DNA of 64,000 nt from Pseudomonas lurida (GTDB lineage Bacteria > Pseudomonadota > Gammaproteobacteria > Pseudomonadales > Pseudomonadaceae): positions 1 to 64,000 of the forward strand of contig NZ_JAAMRE010000034.1 of assembly GCF_013522705.1 (NCBI RefSeq), written 5' to 3'. Positions within the stretch are counted from its first letter, which is position 1. Each line of letters begins with the position of its first letter. Position numbers and translations under genes: made by a program. The notes under the pieces were generated by a model. The model had not been told where the DNA came from and ran no database searches. It saw only the letters and a list, made by a program, of their open reading frames with translations. Positions 9,552 to 18,621 of the stretch are shown here, in pieces.

Positions 9552-10984
9552 CAGAAGGGCGCACCATCAATCAGCGGTTTACCGTGCGCCACCCGCTTGA
9601 CCTGCGGCACGCGCGCCGGGAACAGCCGCCGGGCCTCCAGCACATTGATCCCCACCATCAGCCAGAACAGCGCCACCATCACCACCGCGAAACTGAAGTA
9701 GTGGTCGAACAGGCCGCTGACCAGCGCCGACAGGATGCCGGCGGTGGTGCCGAGCCACAACGCATTGTCCTTGGTCAGGCGGATCGGGCCTTTATCCGGG
9801 CGTGCCTCGCGCCACCAGCGCATCGTCACCGCAACAAACAACAGCATGCCGGCCAGGCCGATCTTGTAGATGTAGTTCAGCCACAGGTTGGAGATCCCCA
9901 GCAGGTGCGAACCGGGCACCGGTGGGTCGGCCTTGAACCCGATGCCCAGGGGATAGGAGGCCACCGCCTGCGGGAACATGCGGTACTCGTCGAAGCGCAC
10001 CTCGGTACTCGCATTGCTCGAGGAAAAGATGGTTGCCAGTCGGTCCTGCAGCGGTGGATAGGCGAGCACCAACGCCACGGTCAGCGCCGCGCCGATCATC
10101 AGCAGGCGCCCGGTGTACGGCACCCGTCGAATGGCCATCCACATCAACACCAATGCCAGGCTCACCATCGCCCCACGGCTGCTCGCCAGCAGCAACGCCG
10201 CCGCACCCAGACATGCCACGCCCAGGCCGAGCGCGCGTCTCCAACCTTGCTCGGTCATGCCGAAGCAGAACGCCAGCGGCAGCAGCAAGGCCATGATCCC
10301 GCCGATGGCATTCGGGTGGGTCCAGGGCGAACCCATGCGCGAGGACATGGCTTCCAGGCCGAACTTGAGCATGTCGAAGTTGGCGTAGTTGAACATTGCC
10401 AGAATCGACGCAATGCCGGCGCCGGAGCGGGTGCGCACGAACACTGCGATCGACAGCAGCAGCATCGCCAGGGTGCCCAGCAGCAGGGCGATCACCAGCG
10501 CCTCGCGGTGTTTACGTTCCACCAGCAGCCTGGCGGCGAGAAACACCCCTGACAGGTTCAACAACCAGCGCAGCCAGTTGGCCACGCCGCTGGTGTCGGC
10601 CTGGACGGTGACCTGCCCCACAATGAAGGGAAACACGCTGAACAGCATCAGCCACAGCAGCATATGGTCGGTGGGCCGCGTCGCCAGGCTCGGCGTGGCC
10701 GGCAGGCGTGACAGAAAGCTGTGCCACACAATCGCGCCCCAGGTCAGGGCCAGGATCGCTTCGCTGACCGTGCTGCGAATGCCGAGATTGACCGTGGAGT
10801 ACGGCATGAACGTCGCCATCCCCGCAAACAGCAGCAAGCCCCACAGCGGGAACCGCAGGATGGTCACCACGCCCGCCAGGCCGATCACCGCCAGGAATGC
10901 CTTGGCCGGGGACAGCAGCAGGGCCAGGGCACCAAACAGCAGGCCGAAGAGAATCGCGACGAGACTGGCCAGGTTCACTTTCAC
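9551..10984 (-). CDS. pslJ: PslJ, O-antigen ligase/polymerase-like membrane protein
   Basis: 477-aa protein with about 12 membrane helices and a large periplasmic loop in the C-terminal half, the layout of the Wzy/WaaL O-antigen ligase family. It is the likely Psl repeat polymerase. The start is GTG 10984, overlapping the pslI stop in GTGA; the longer upstream frame reads through pslI and is not credible. It starts M-K-V-N-L-A-S-L-V followed at once by a membrane helix. Confidence 0.87.
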   Translation of the reverse strand: MKVNLASLVAILFGLLFGALALLLSPAKAFLAVIGLAGVVTILRFPLWGLLLFAGMATFMPYSTVNLGIRSTVSEAILALTWGAIVWHSFLSRLPATPSLATRPTDHMLLWLMLFSVFPFIVGQVTVQADTSGVANWLRWLLNLSGVFLAARLLVERKHREALVIALLLGTLAMLLLSIAVFVRTRSGAGIASILAMFNYANFDMLKFGLEAMSSRMGSPWTHPNAIGGIMALLLPLAFCFGMTEQGWRRALGLGVACLGAAALLLASSRGAMVSLALVLMWMAIRRVPYTGRLLMIGAALTVALVLAYPPLQDRLATIFSSSNASTEVRFDEYRMFPQAVASYPLGIGFKADPPVPGSHLLGISNLWLNYIYKIGLAGMLLFVAVTMRWWREARPDKGPIRLTKDNALWLGTTAGILSALVSGLFDHYFSFAVVMVALFWLMVGINVLEARRLFPARVPQVKRVAHGKPLIDGAPF

Positions 10985-12084
10985 TTCAGTTCCTCGATCA
11001 GTTCGCCCAGGCGCTGGCGATAGGCGTGGTGATTGAAACGCTCGGCCCACAGGCGGCGTTGTTCGGGCGATTCCTCGGCGGGCCGCTCGCTCAGGGTGAG
11101 CATCAACTGCATCAGCGCCGGACCGTCGGTGGGAGAAAAGCGCGGCGCAGTGGGTGGCGTGATTTCATCCAACGAGGTGCCGCTGGCCACCGCCACCGGG
11201 GTGCCCACGCTCAGCGCCTCGATCACCGGCAGGCCGAAGCCCTCGGCGTACGAGGGTTGCCACAGGCGTTCGGCGTGGCGATACAGCGCATGCAACTCGG
11301 CATCCGACACGCCGCTCAACGCCCGAATCCCCGGCAGTGCGCGCTGGGCTGGCGGCAAATGCTCAAGGCTGCCCACCAGCACCAGTTCCGGTACCGCAGG
11401 TGACTGGCGTCGCGCCTGCTGCCATGCCTCCACCAGAAACGGCACGTTCTTGCGCAACTCGCGGGTGCCTACCAACAGCCAGTAGCGCGCGGGCAGTTGG
11501 CGCGCCGTGAGGTCGGCGGCCAGCGCGCTAAACCCGTCGACCTGATTGGGCAGCACGCGAATCTTGCCGGAGGCCTTGGGGAACAGCCGCGCGGTCTCGT
11601 CCGCGCTGTACCGCGACGGCGTCCACACGCGGTCGGCACTGTGCACCGCGTAGGCAATCGACAGGCGATCGCTGGTCTTGTAGATCAGCGCCTTGAGACG
11701 ATTGGCGTGGTAGTTCTGCAAGGTGATCTGGAACAGGTCATGCAGCAGCACCACGGTGCGCAGGCCTTGTGGCTTGGGCGGCAACGGCAGGCCCATGTTG
11801 AACGTGCTGATGTACAGGTCGATATGTTGCTCGCGCAGTGCACGCGGCAGAAATCCGGCCTCGAAGCGCAGGCGATTGTGCGGCTGGTGCATCGCGGTCT
11901 TCGCGCAGCCCCAGACCGGGCAGTGGGCCTGCAAGCGGGTTTCATCGCCCAGGGGCGCGACGGTGAAGCGCTCCAGTTCGATCTCCGGCAGCGTGTACAA
12001 GGCGCTTTCCAGCGCATACACCTGGCGACTGATGCCCGATTGCGGCGAGGTGCCAACGGTGCGGTAATCCAGGCCTACACGCAT
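10981..12084 (-). CDS. pslI: PslI, GT4 glycosyltransferase
   Basis: 367-aa GT-B fold glycosyltransferase. The C-terminal donor site has Y-A-E-G-F-G-L-P-V-I-E-A-L (the E-x7-E motif of GT4) and upstream V-G-T-R-E-L-R-K-N. The start ATG 12084 (M-R-V-G-L-D-Y-R-T) overlaps the end of pslH by 10 nt. It is a cytoplasmic enzyme building the Psl repeat on undecaprenyl phosphate; which linkage it makes cannot be told from sequence. Confidence 0.87.
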   Translation of the reverse strand: MRVGLDYRTVGTSPQSGISRQVYALESALYTLPEIELERFTVAPLGDETRLQAHCPVWGCAKTAMHQPHNRLRFEAGFLPRALREQHIDLYISTFNMGLPLPPKPQGLRTVVLLHDLFQITLQNYHANRLKALIYKTSDRLSIAYAVHSADRVWTPSRYSADETARLFPKASGKIRVLPNQVDGFSALAADLTARQLPARYWLLVGTRELRKNVPFLVEAWQQARRQSPAVPELVLVGSLEHLPPAQRALPGIRALSGVSDAELHALYRHAERLWQPSYAEGFGLPVIEALSVGTPVAVASGTSLDEITPPTAPRFSPTDGPALMQLMLTLSERPAEESPEQRRLWAERFNHHAYRQRLGELIEELK

Positions 12085-13292
12085 GCGGGCTCCTCGTGGG
12101 GGTGCGGCGCCAGGGCGGCATACACCTGCTCCAGCTGGCTGGCGGCAACGTTCCAATCATGGGCGCGGCGCACATAGGCGCGGCCCGCTTCGCCCATCGG
12201 CACGGCGGCTTCGGGGTGCTGCAGCAGACGCACCACGGCATTCGCCAGGCCGCTGGCGCTTTGCCCGCCGAGATAGTCCAGACCTTCCACCAGATCCAGC
12301 CCCGACACACCTTGCTCGGTGCTCGCCAGCGGCAGGCCGGCGGCCAGAGCTTCCAGCACCTTGAGCTTGGAGCCGCCACCGTGGCGCAGCGGCGCCAGGA
12401 ACACCGAACAGCGAGATTGCAATTGCAGCAGGTCGGGCACAAAGCCTTGCCATTCGATACGCGGGTCCGGCCAGCGCTCGCGCCAGCTGCCGGGCATGCC
12501 GAAGCCGCACACGCTCATGCGCGCCTCGGGGCAGTGCTCCCAGACCTTCGGCAGAATCTCTTCCAGCGCCCACTCGATGGCATCCACATTGGGTGCATAT
12601 TCATAGTTGCCCAGGAACAGCACACGCTGGGTCGCAGGGTCCGGGCGCGCGCCGGCGAAGTGCGCGCAGTCCACGCCGTTGACCACCACCGACAGCGGTT
12701 TGCCGGCGATGGTTTCCAGCACTTGGGCGTCGCTGGTGGTAACGGCCACCACCTGGGCGGCCTGGCGCATCACCCGTTGTTCCCAACGCTGGTAGCGCCA
12801 TTGGTCATAGCGGATAAACGGCAGCGACCAGCGCGGCAGCCGGTCATAGGTGGCGGCACCGAGGGCCGACTCTACGTTGTGCTCGGTCAGCACGAAGGGT
12901 TGGCACTGACGCGCCAGCGCCTGTTCATAAGGCTGGAAGGTATAGGAATGTTCGATCTGCACCACGTCCCAGTGCTCGCTCAGTAACTGCTCGAAGCGCG
13001 CCTGCAGCGCTGCCGACAGCCCGTTGACACTGGCCAGCAGCGGGTAGGGTGCGAACAACCCTGCCAACAGGGTCGTGAAGCTGCGCAACGGACGGCGGGG
13101 CAGGATGATCACCTGTTCAAGAAACGCCTCCAGCACCTGGCGGTCGGCGGGCGCCACCGGGTGTTTGTCGTGCAGCAGCAGGGTGATCCGGTGTCCGCGC
13201 GCGGCCAGGCTGCGCAGCAGGTGGAACTGGCGCGTCTTGCCGCCGCTGGTGGCGGGCCAGGGCGAGTAGGGCAGGATCCATAAAATGCGCAT
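12075..13292 (-). CDS. pslH: PslH, GT4 glycosyltransferase
   Basis: 405-aa glycosyltransferase, group 1. It opens M-R-I-L-W-I-L-P-Y-S-P-W-P-A-T-S-G-G-K, typical of the acceptor-side N-terminus of these enzymes. The donor site has L-A-P-L-R-H-G-G-G-S-K-L-K-V-L-E-A-L-A-A-G-L-P. ATG 13292 is preferred; ATG 13310, overlapping the pslG stop, would add six residues, and neither has a strong ribosome binding site. It works with PslF, PslI and PslC in assembling the Psl repeat in the cytoplasm. Confidence 0.86.
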   Translation of the reverse strand: MRILWILPYSPWPATSGGKTRQFHLLRSLAARGHRITLLLHDKHPVAPADRQVLEAFLEQVIILPRRPLRSFTTLLAGLFAPYPLLASVNGLSAALQARFEQLLSEHWDVVQIEHSYTFQPYEQALARQCQPFVLTEHNVESALGAATYDRLPRWSLPFIRYDQWRYQRWEQRVMRQAAQVVAVTTSDAQVLETIAGKPLSVVVNGVDCAHFAGARPDPATQRVLFLGNYEYAPNVDAIEWALEEILPKVWEHCPEARMSVCGFGMPGSWRERWPDPRIEWQGFVPDLLQLQSRCSVFLAPLRHGGGSKLKVLEALAAGLPLASTEQGVSGLDLVEGLDYLGGQSASGLANAVVRLLQHPEAAVPMGEAGRAYVRRAHDWNVAASQLEQVYAALAPHPHEEPACV

Positions 13293-13300
13293 GGCCGTTT

Positions 13301-14629
13301 CTAATCCCATAACAGAATTTGCAGGTTCGGCTTGACCGGTACGGTCAGCCCTTGAGCGCCGGTGACCGGGGTTTGGGTGCCGCGCAGCGGGTCGTATAAC
13401 GTGGCGCGGGCCAAGCCGGGCAAGTGCGCGTTGCCGCCCTGGGCCGACCAGAAAAACCACAGCCTGCGCCCGTCGGCGCGCGTCCAGGCGATGCTGAACA
13501 GGCCGTCGGGCAAGCGGTCGGCGCCGGGCGGGTCGGCGGGAGTGAGCCTGGGCCCGCTGACGTCGAGGAAATTTTTCAGTGCGGTATAGACCGGCTTGGG
13601 ATTGGCGTCGATGTCCAGCAAGCCGTAGGACTGGTCCCGCACGCTGGCGCGTTGGTCGAGGTCGCTCAGGGTAAACAGGAAGATTCTGTCGTAGTCCAGC
13701 GCGCTCATCAGTGCCAGGCGCCGCACCACGTAGTCGGCCTGGGCCTGCGGGCTGATGATGTCCTGAGCGTCCTTGGGCCCCTTGTAGGTCGACCAGCCCC
13801 ACTCGGTGCTCCATAAAGTCTGGACCCCGCTGCTCCGCAAAGCCTGGTTGAGCTGGGTAGTCTTGGCGATAAAGTCGAGGTTGGCGGGGTCGTTGCCTTC
13901 GGGCAATTGGGTGTAGGGGTGGTAGGACATCACCGTGTTCAGGCTTGCCACCCCCAGCGCACCGAGCGCCTCGAGCATGGACTGGCCGTTGGGCATTTCA
14001 CTGAAGAACGCCATGCCGGCGGCCACCACCGGTTTGCTCGGGTTGACCGTGCGCAGCGCCGTGGCGGTGACCGTCAGCAGCCTGGCATAACCGGCAGGGT
14101 CCGCCACCGGGCGCCAGAAGCCCAACAGGTTCGGTTCGTTCCACACTTGCCAGGCGTTCACGCTGGGGTAGCGCTGGGACAACAGCAGCATGCGGTTGGC
14201 GAATACGTTCGGGTCTTTGGGCGGGTATTGGTCCTGGTAGGGCGCGCCGGCCGGTGCAGTGGTCGCGAACGGCGCGGACCCGACGAGGTAGAACACCGAC
14301 TTGAGCTGATTGGCCTGCAGCTTCTGCACCAACTGATCCAGGGTAGCTACCTGATATTGGCCCTCGACGGGCTCCAGCTGGTCCCAGTGCAGATCCAGGC
14401 GCACCCACTCCAACCCCAGCGCCTTGAGGCGATCGATCTGCTTCTGATAGCGCTCGGGGCTGAACCACAGGAACTGCGCGTTCACCCCCAGGAAATCCTT
14501 CCATACCACCACCTTGCCGGCCTTGAGCACATGGCTTTCGGCGTCCGCCTGGCGGCCCCAGAAAAACCCCGTCAGGCCAAGGGCGACGATCACGGTCAGC
14601 GTGGCGAAGTAGGTGCGTTTACGCGCCAT
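13301..14629 (-). CDS. pslG: PslG, GH39-like glycoside hydrolase
   Basis: 442 aa, the length of P. aeruginosa PslG, an endoglycosidase that cuts Psl. ATG 14629 has GGAGCTCGCC ahead of it and overlaps pslF by 11 nt. An N-terminal hydrophobic helix (about residues 6-24) is a signal peptide or membrane anchor placing it in the periplasm. The TIM-barrel carries W-N-E-P-N (acid/base Glu) and S-T-E-W-G-W (probable nucleophile Glu), the two catalytic glutamates expected in clan A hydrolases. It probably trims or processes nascent Psl. Confidence 0.9.
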   Translation of the reverse strand: MARKRTYFATLTVIVALGLTGFFWGRQADAESHVLKAGKVVVWKDFLGVNAQFLWFSPERYQKQIDRLKALGLEWVRLDLHWDQLEPVEGQYQVATLDQLVQKLQANQLKSVFYLVGSAPFATTAPAGAPYQDQYPPKDPNVFANRMLLLSQRYPSVNAWQVWNEPNLLGFWRPVADPAGYARLLTVTATALRTVNPSKPVVAAGMAFFSEMPNGQSMLEALGALGVASLNTVMSYHPYTQLPEGNDPANLDFIAKTTQLNQALRSSGVQTLWSTEWGWSTYKGPKDAQDIISPQAQADYVVRRLALMSALDYDRIFLFTLSDLDQRASVRDQSYGLLDIDANPKPVYTALKNFLDVSGPRLTPADPPGADRLPDGLFSIAWTRADGRRLWFFWSAQGGNAHLPGLARATLYDPLRGTQTPVTGAQGLTVPVKPNLQILLWD

Positions 14630-15809
14630 GGCGAGCTCCTGCGATGGCTTGGTCAAACAGTTCGATGAATGTGCCGGCGGTCTTGGGCCACAGGCGCTCG
14701 CGCCCGATTTCGCCGGCGCGCTCGGCCCAGTCCCTGGCCAGCAGCGGTTGGCGCGCCAGTCTCAGGAGCTGCTCGCCCAGCGCGGCCACATCGCCTTCGG
14801 GGTAGATGGCGCCGTTGCCGCTGGCGACTTCCTCGGCAAACGCACGGGCATCGGAGGTGATTGCGCCGCGCCCACAGGCCGTGGCCCAGGACAGCGCGCC
14901 ACTGGTGCCGCGCTGGCGCCCCAGCAGGCCGAGTTTTTTCGATTCGCGATAAGGCAGCACCATGACGTGGTGAGCCTGGATCGTCTGGGCGATCTGGTCA
15001 GCCGGCAGGTTCAGTTGCCAGTCGACGGCATCGGCCAGGCCCAGTTCGGCGATCTGTCCCTTGAGCTGTTCCAGGTAGTTGCCGCCCGCGCCGAAGGCCA
15101 TTTCCGGCGCCGTGCCACCGGCCAGGGTCAGGCGCACCCGCTTGCGCAGCTGCGGGTCTTGATTGAATACGTCCGCCAGCGCCTGAACCAGGTCTTCAAT
15201 GCCCTTGCCGCGGTAGATAAACCCGAAGTACAGCAGGCGCAGAGGCTCCAGAGGCGGCAGCGCAACCGGGTCGATGGCCAGATTGGCATGGTTGATCACC
15301 GCCACTTTGCCGGCGGGCAGTTGCATGCGCTGGCTCAGGCATTCGGCCCCCAGGCGCGTAAGGGTGATCAGCCGCGTCAGGCCCTGGGCGACCTGGCGTT
15401 CTTCGCGCAGGGTCAACGGATCGGCCAGCACCACCGCTGCCTGGGGCATCGGGCTGGGCAGGCGTTCGAGCAGGTTCAACGGAAACGGCAGTTGTTCGCG
15501 TCGCCACACCATCCGCTCTGGGTCGTGCACGGTGGCGGTCAGCGGCAATAGCGGACAGGCCTTGCGCAGTTCACGCAAGGCCAGGAATTCCCCCAGCCGG
15601 CCGCCGCCCAGCTCGGCATGGACCAGGTTCACGCTGTGCCAGTCAAAGGCGGCGATGGCCGACCTGATGGCCTCGCTGTTGCCCGCCACGCCCGCCAACG
15701 GTGTCAGCACCGTCACGCCGAGTGCTTGGAGTGCCGTGCGAAAATGGTTCGCGTAGTCGGCGATCCCGTTTTTCTCCGGCGGCAACGGCGCGAGCAGGGC
15801 GATACGCAT
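14619..15809 (-). CDS. pslF: PslF, GT4 glycosyltransferase
   Basis: 396-aa GT-B glycosyltransferase beginning M-R-I-A-L-L-A-P-L-P-P-E-K-N-G-I-A-D-Y. The donor domain has F-G-F-I-Y-R-G-K-G-I-E-D-L and V-L-P-Y-R-E-S-K-K. The usual E-x7-E region is altered (K-L-G-L-L-G-R-Q-R-G-T-S-G-A-L-S-W-A), so confidence in the mechanism class is moderate. Its ATG shares one base with the pslE stop (TGATG). Confidence 0.85.
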   Translation of the reverse strand: MRIALLAPLPPEKNGIADYANHFRTALQALGVTVLTPLAGVAGNSEAIRSAIAAFDWHSVNLVHAELGGGRLGEFLALRELRKACPLLPLTATVHDPERMVWRREQLPFPLNLLERLPSPMPQAAVVLADPLTLREERQVAQGLTRLITLTRLGAECLSQRMQLPAGKVAVINHANLAIDPVALPPLEPLRLLYFGFIYRGKGIEDLVQALADVFNQDPQLRKRVRLTLAGGTAPEMAFGAGGNYLEQLKGQIAELGLADAVDWQLNLPADQIAQTIQAHHVMVLPYRESKKLGLLGRQRGTSGALSWATACGRGAITSDARAFAEEVASGNGAIYPEGDVAALGEQLLRLARQPLLARDWAERAGEIGRERLWPKTAGTFIELFDQAIAGARHGA

Positions 15810-17800
15810 CAGAACGCTCCCCGGTATTTGGCGATGGTCTTGAGCACCTTGGACGGCACCTCGAACTTGCGCCGGTTGATAATGATGCCGTCGACTTTGC
15901 CAAACGCAGTGTTGAGGATCGACAGCGCATGCTCGACCACCGGCACCGTGCTTTTCTGGGCTTCCACCACCAGTGCAATCAGGTCGGCGCGGCGCAGGGC
16001 GACAAACGCATCACGGTTGTCCAGCAGGGCCGAGGCGTCCAGCAGCACCACTTCACCGGGCGCCGCCGGTTCAGCACCGCCGACCCGCGCGTTGATGCCG
16101 TTCTCGTCCAGCAACTGACGCAGTTGTTCAACCACGAACGTCACCCCTTCGCCATGCCGTGCCGAGGTGAGCCCCAGGGTCAGGCCCTGTTCGGCGATGC
16201 GGTCTGGGCGCAACAGGCTGTACAGGCGGTAGATGCTCGCATTGAAGGCGTTGGTGCTTTGCGCGGTGCTGGTGTCCAGCTCCGGCAGGGTCGTCCACAG
16301 CGGCAGGCCGAACTTGCGCTCCACCAATCCGCCGTCGTGGATGCGTTGGTCCAACAAGTAGCACAGGTAGACCACCAGCAGTCCTACAACGATGGCGAAT
16401 GGAATCGCCAGCATGAGCATTACCAGGGTTTTGGGAAAAATGCGCCCGGGGTTGAGGGTGGCTTCTTCGATTACGGCGATATTGCTGATCTGGCTGTTGT
16501 CCAGCTCACGGTCGATACGTGATTTTTCCAGATTGTCGACGTACAGCGCGTAGTTACGCTCGGTGGCGCTCAGTTCGCGGGCCAGACGGGTCAGTTCCGG
16601 TTCGATTTCCAAGGCTTGCTTGCGCTGGCCTTCGAGGTTGGCCAGTTGTTTCTGTTGCTGAGTCAACTGAGTGCGCAGGGCGCGGTTGTTGCTCGATTCA
16701 TCCAGCAGCACCCGCTGCAAGTGAATTTCCAGCGTGTTCGGCGCGCGGTTCTCGGAGCTTTGCACCGTGTTGCTTTCGCTGGCGACCTGGGCCTGCATCG
16801 CCTTGATCGACGCATCCAGAGCTTTGACCGGCGGCGCGTTGTCGGTGTAGGTGCGCATCATGTCGGCTTTTTCCAGCAGCTTCTGATTGAGCAGGCGGCG
16901 CAGGTCCTGCTGCTGCGGGTTCAGTGCGATCTGGCGTACCGTGGTGACTTCCTTGGGCTGGCTCTTGAGCTGGTTGCGGGTGCTCTCGATGGCGCTGTCG
17001 GAAGAGGCGATCAGGCGCGTGGTATTGAACACTTCGCCACGCAGCACGTTGATGCGCTCGGACAAATCCTCCAGGCGATCGGTGATGCTCGCCGCGCCAA
17101 TCTCATTCAAGTGCGTGAGAATCTGCTGTTTGTAGCTCTTGATTTCGGTGGCGCTGTTGGACACCTGCCCCTCGTAGAAGGCATACAGGCTCTTGCGCCC
17201 CAGGGCCTGGGTGCGTTCGTTGATGTAGGTTTCGACCCAGTGCTTGACCACCTCCTGTGCGACCTGGGGGTCACCCCAGGTAAAGGTAATGTCCATCACC
17301 GTGGAGCCGGCGGCATGGCTTACGTCAAAATTTTTCTCCAGGCTGGCGGCGAGGCGCTCGACCGGCGTGGTTTTCTCGACGACACCGACGGTTTCCAGCA
17401 CCACGCGCAAACCGTCGAACACCGCGCCGATGGTGCTCTTGACGTAGTACTTGATGCGCTTCCAGGCACCTTCCGGCGGCGGCGCGTTGTCGAGCACTTC
17501 CAGGTAGTGCTCGGCCACGGCGCGCACGATCGGGCGGCCGGTCAGCAAGCGCTCTTCGTCGACGATCGGGTCGCGCTGGGTGCTGGGCATCACCAGGGCC
17601 TGGCGATTGCTGATCTCGATCGGCAACGTCGAATCACGCCCGGGCTTGACCAACAGGCGCGCGGTGGATTCGTACTTGGCCGGAAGCAGGAACGCCCCCA
17701 GCAGAATGATCACCAGCGCGGCGATGGCCGCCAGCTTGAACTCGCGGCGGAAAATGAAGAACAGGCGCAGAAGATCGCGAAAAGAACGGATCTCGATCAT
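15809..17800 (-). CDS. pslE: PslE, Wzz/Wzc-like polysaccharide co-polymerase
   Basis: 663-aa inner-membrane protein: an N-terminal Wzz domain with a first membrane helix near residues 23-43, a long periplasmic coiled-coil region (about 170-430), a second helix near 455-480, and a C-terminal domain resembling a tyrosine-kinase ATPase. In that domain the P-loop position reads T-S-A-R-H-G-E-G-V-T, lacking the G-K-[ST] of active Wzc kinases, and there is no Tyr cluster at the C-terminus. It probably couples polymerisation to export with PslD. AAGGAG lies 9 nt before ATG 17800. The gap from pslD is 15 nt. Confidence 0.9.
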   Translation of the reverse strand: MIEIRSFRDLLRLFFIFRREFKLAAIAALVIILLGAFLLPAKYESTARLLVKPGRDSTLPIEISNRQALVMPSTQRDPIVDEERLLTGRPIVRAVAEHYLEVLDNAPPPEGAWKRIKYYVKSTIGAVFDGLRVVLETVGVVEKTTPVERLAASLEKNFDVSHAAGSTVMDITFTWGDPQVAQEVVKHWVETYINERTQALGRKSLYAFYEGQVSNSATEIKSYKQQILTHLNEIGAASITDRLEDLSERINVLRGEVFNTTRLIASSDSAIESTRNQLKSQPKEVTTVRQIALNPQQQDLRRLLNQKLLEKADMMRTYTDNAPPVKALDASIKAMQAQVASESNTVQSSENRAPNTLEIHLQRVLLDESSNNRALRTQLTQQQKQLANLEGQRKQALEIEPELTRLARELSATERNYALYVDNLEKSRIDRELDNSQISNIAVIEEATLNPGRIFPKTLVMLMLAIPFAIVVGLLVVYLCYLLDQRIHDGGLVERKFGLPLWTTLPELDTSTAQSTNAFNASIYRLYSLLRPDRIAEQGLTLGLTSARHGEGVTFVVEQLRQLLDENGINARVGGAEPAAPGEVVLLDASALLDNRDAFVALRRADLIALVVEAQKSTVPVVEHALSILNTAFGKVDGIIINRRKFEVPSKVLKTIAKYRGAF

Positions 17801-17815
17801 GGGATGTCGCTCCTT

Positions 17816-18616
17816 TTAATTGCTGCCGCCGCTGGTGCGCGTGTAGTTGTAGCCGACGCCAATGGACTTGGTGAACGGAATCAACTGGTTCAGGTAGGTA
17901 TCCACGCCCTGGATGCGCTCGCCCACATTGGACTTGGGCACGAACACCACGTCGCCGCGTTGCAGGTGCACCGGTTTGCGTCCATTGGGACCGGTCTTGA
18001 GCAACTGGCTGAAGTCCAGGAAGTACGCACGGTAGGCGCCCTGGGCGTCTTCGCGCAGCAGGGCGACCATGCTGGCGTCGCCCGCCGGGTTGATCCCGCC
18101 GGCACCGACGATGGCCTGCTCCAGGGTGTTGGCCGTGGCGATCTGCACCGCGGTCGGGTTGTTCACCGCACCGCCGACGATCACCGAGTTGCCCGGCGCC
18201 TGGTTGATATTCACCGTCACGCGCGGCTCGCGATAGGTCGGCGCGAGCTTGTTGGTCAGCTCGGTGGCCAGCTCCGACGGTTGGCGCCCGGCGACCTGGA
18301 TCGGCCCCAGGAACGGATAGTTGATCTTGCCGTCGGTTTGCACGGTGTACAGCGTCAACTCGTAGATAGTGCTGACATTGAACGCCGACAGCGTGGGCAT
18401 CTCGCCCGCGTCGCGCACGATGCGCAACTGGTCGCCGATGCGGATGCGTTCCACCGCCGGCGGCAACTGCGCCAGTTGATCGAGGGCGCGCTTGCCGTCC
18501 TCGACGGTCTTGTCATCCGGGGGCTCGATGCGTGCCGGTGTATTGCAGGCGGCCAGGGCCATCACGGCCAGGGCGAGCACGGTGCTTTTCATCAAGGGGG
18601 ACGTCCTGTGGGTCAT
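17816..18616 (-). CDS. pslD: PslD, outer-membrane polysaccharide export lipoprotein
   Basis: 266-aa Wza-type protein of the polysaccharide biosynthesis/export family. ATG 18616 is chosen for its GGAGGTG at 6-nt spacing, inside the end of pslC. A lipoprotein signal ends in L-A-A-C (Cys24). The mature part has the PES domain (R-I-G-D-Q-L-R-I) and SLBB-like segments (G-G-A-V-N-N-P and L-Q-R-G-D-V-V-F-V-P). It probably forms the outer-membrane or periplasm-spanning exit channel for Psl with PslE. Confidence 0.9.
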   Translation of the reverse strand: MTHRTSPLMKSTVLALAVMALAACNTPARIEPPDDKTVEDGKRALDQLAQLPPAVERIRIGDQLRIVRDAGEMPTLSAFNVSTIYELTLYTVQTDGKINYPFLGPIQVAGRQPSELATELTNKLAPTYREPRVTVNINQAPGNSVIVGGAVNNPTAVQIATANTLEQAIVGAGGINPAGDASMVALLREDAQGAYRAYFLDFSQLLKTGPNGRKPVHLQRGDVVFVPKSNVGERIQGVDTYLNQLIPFTKSIGVGYNYTRTSGGSN

Positions 18617-18621
18617 GCTGC

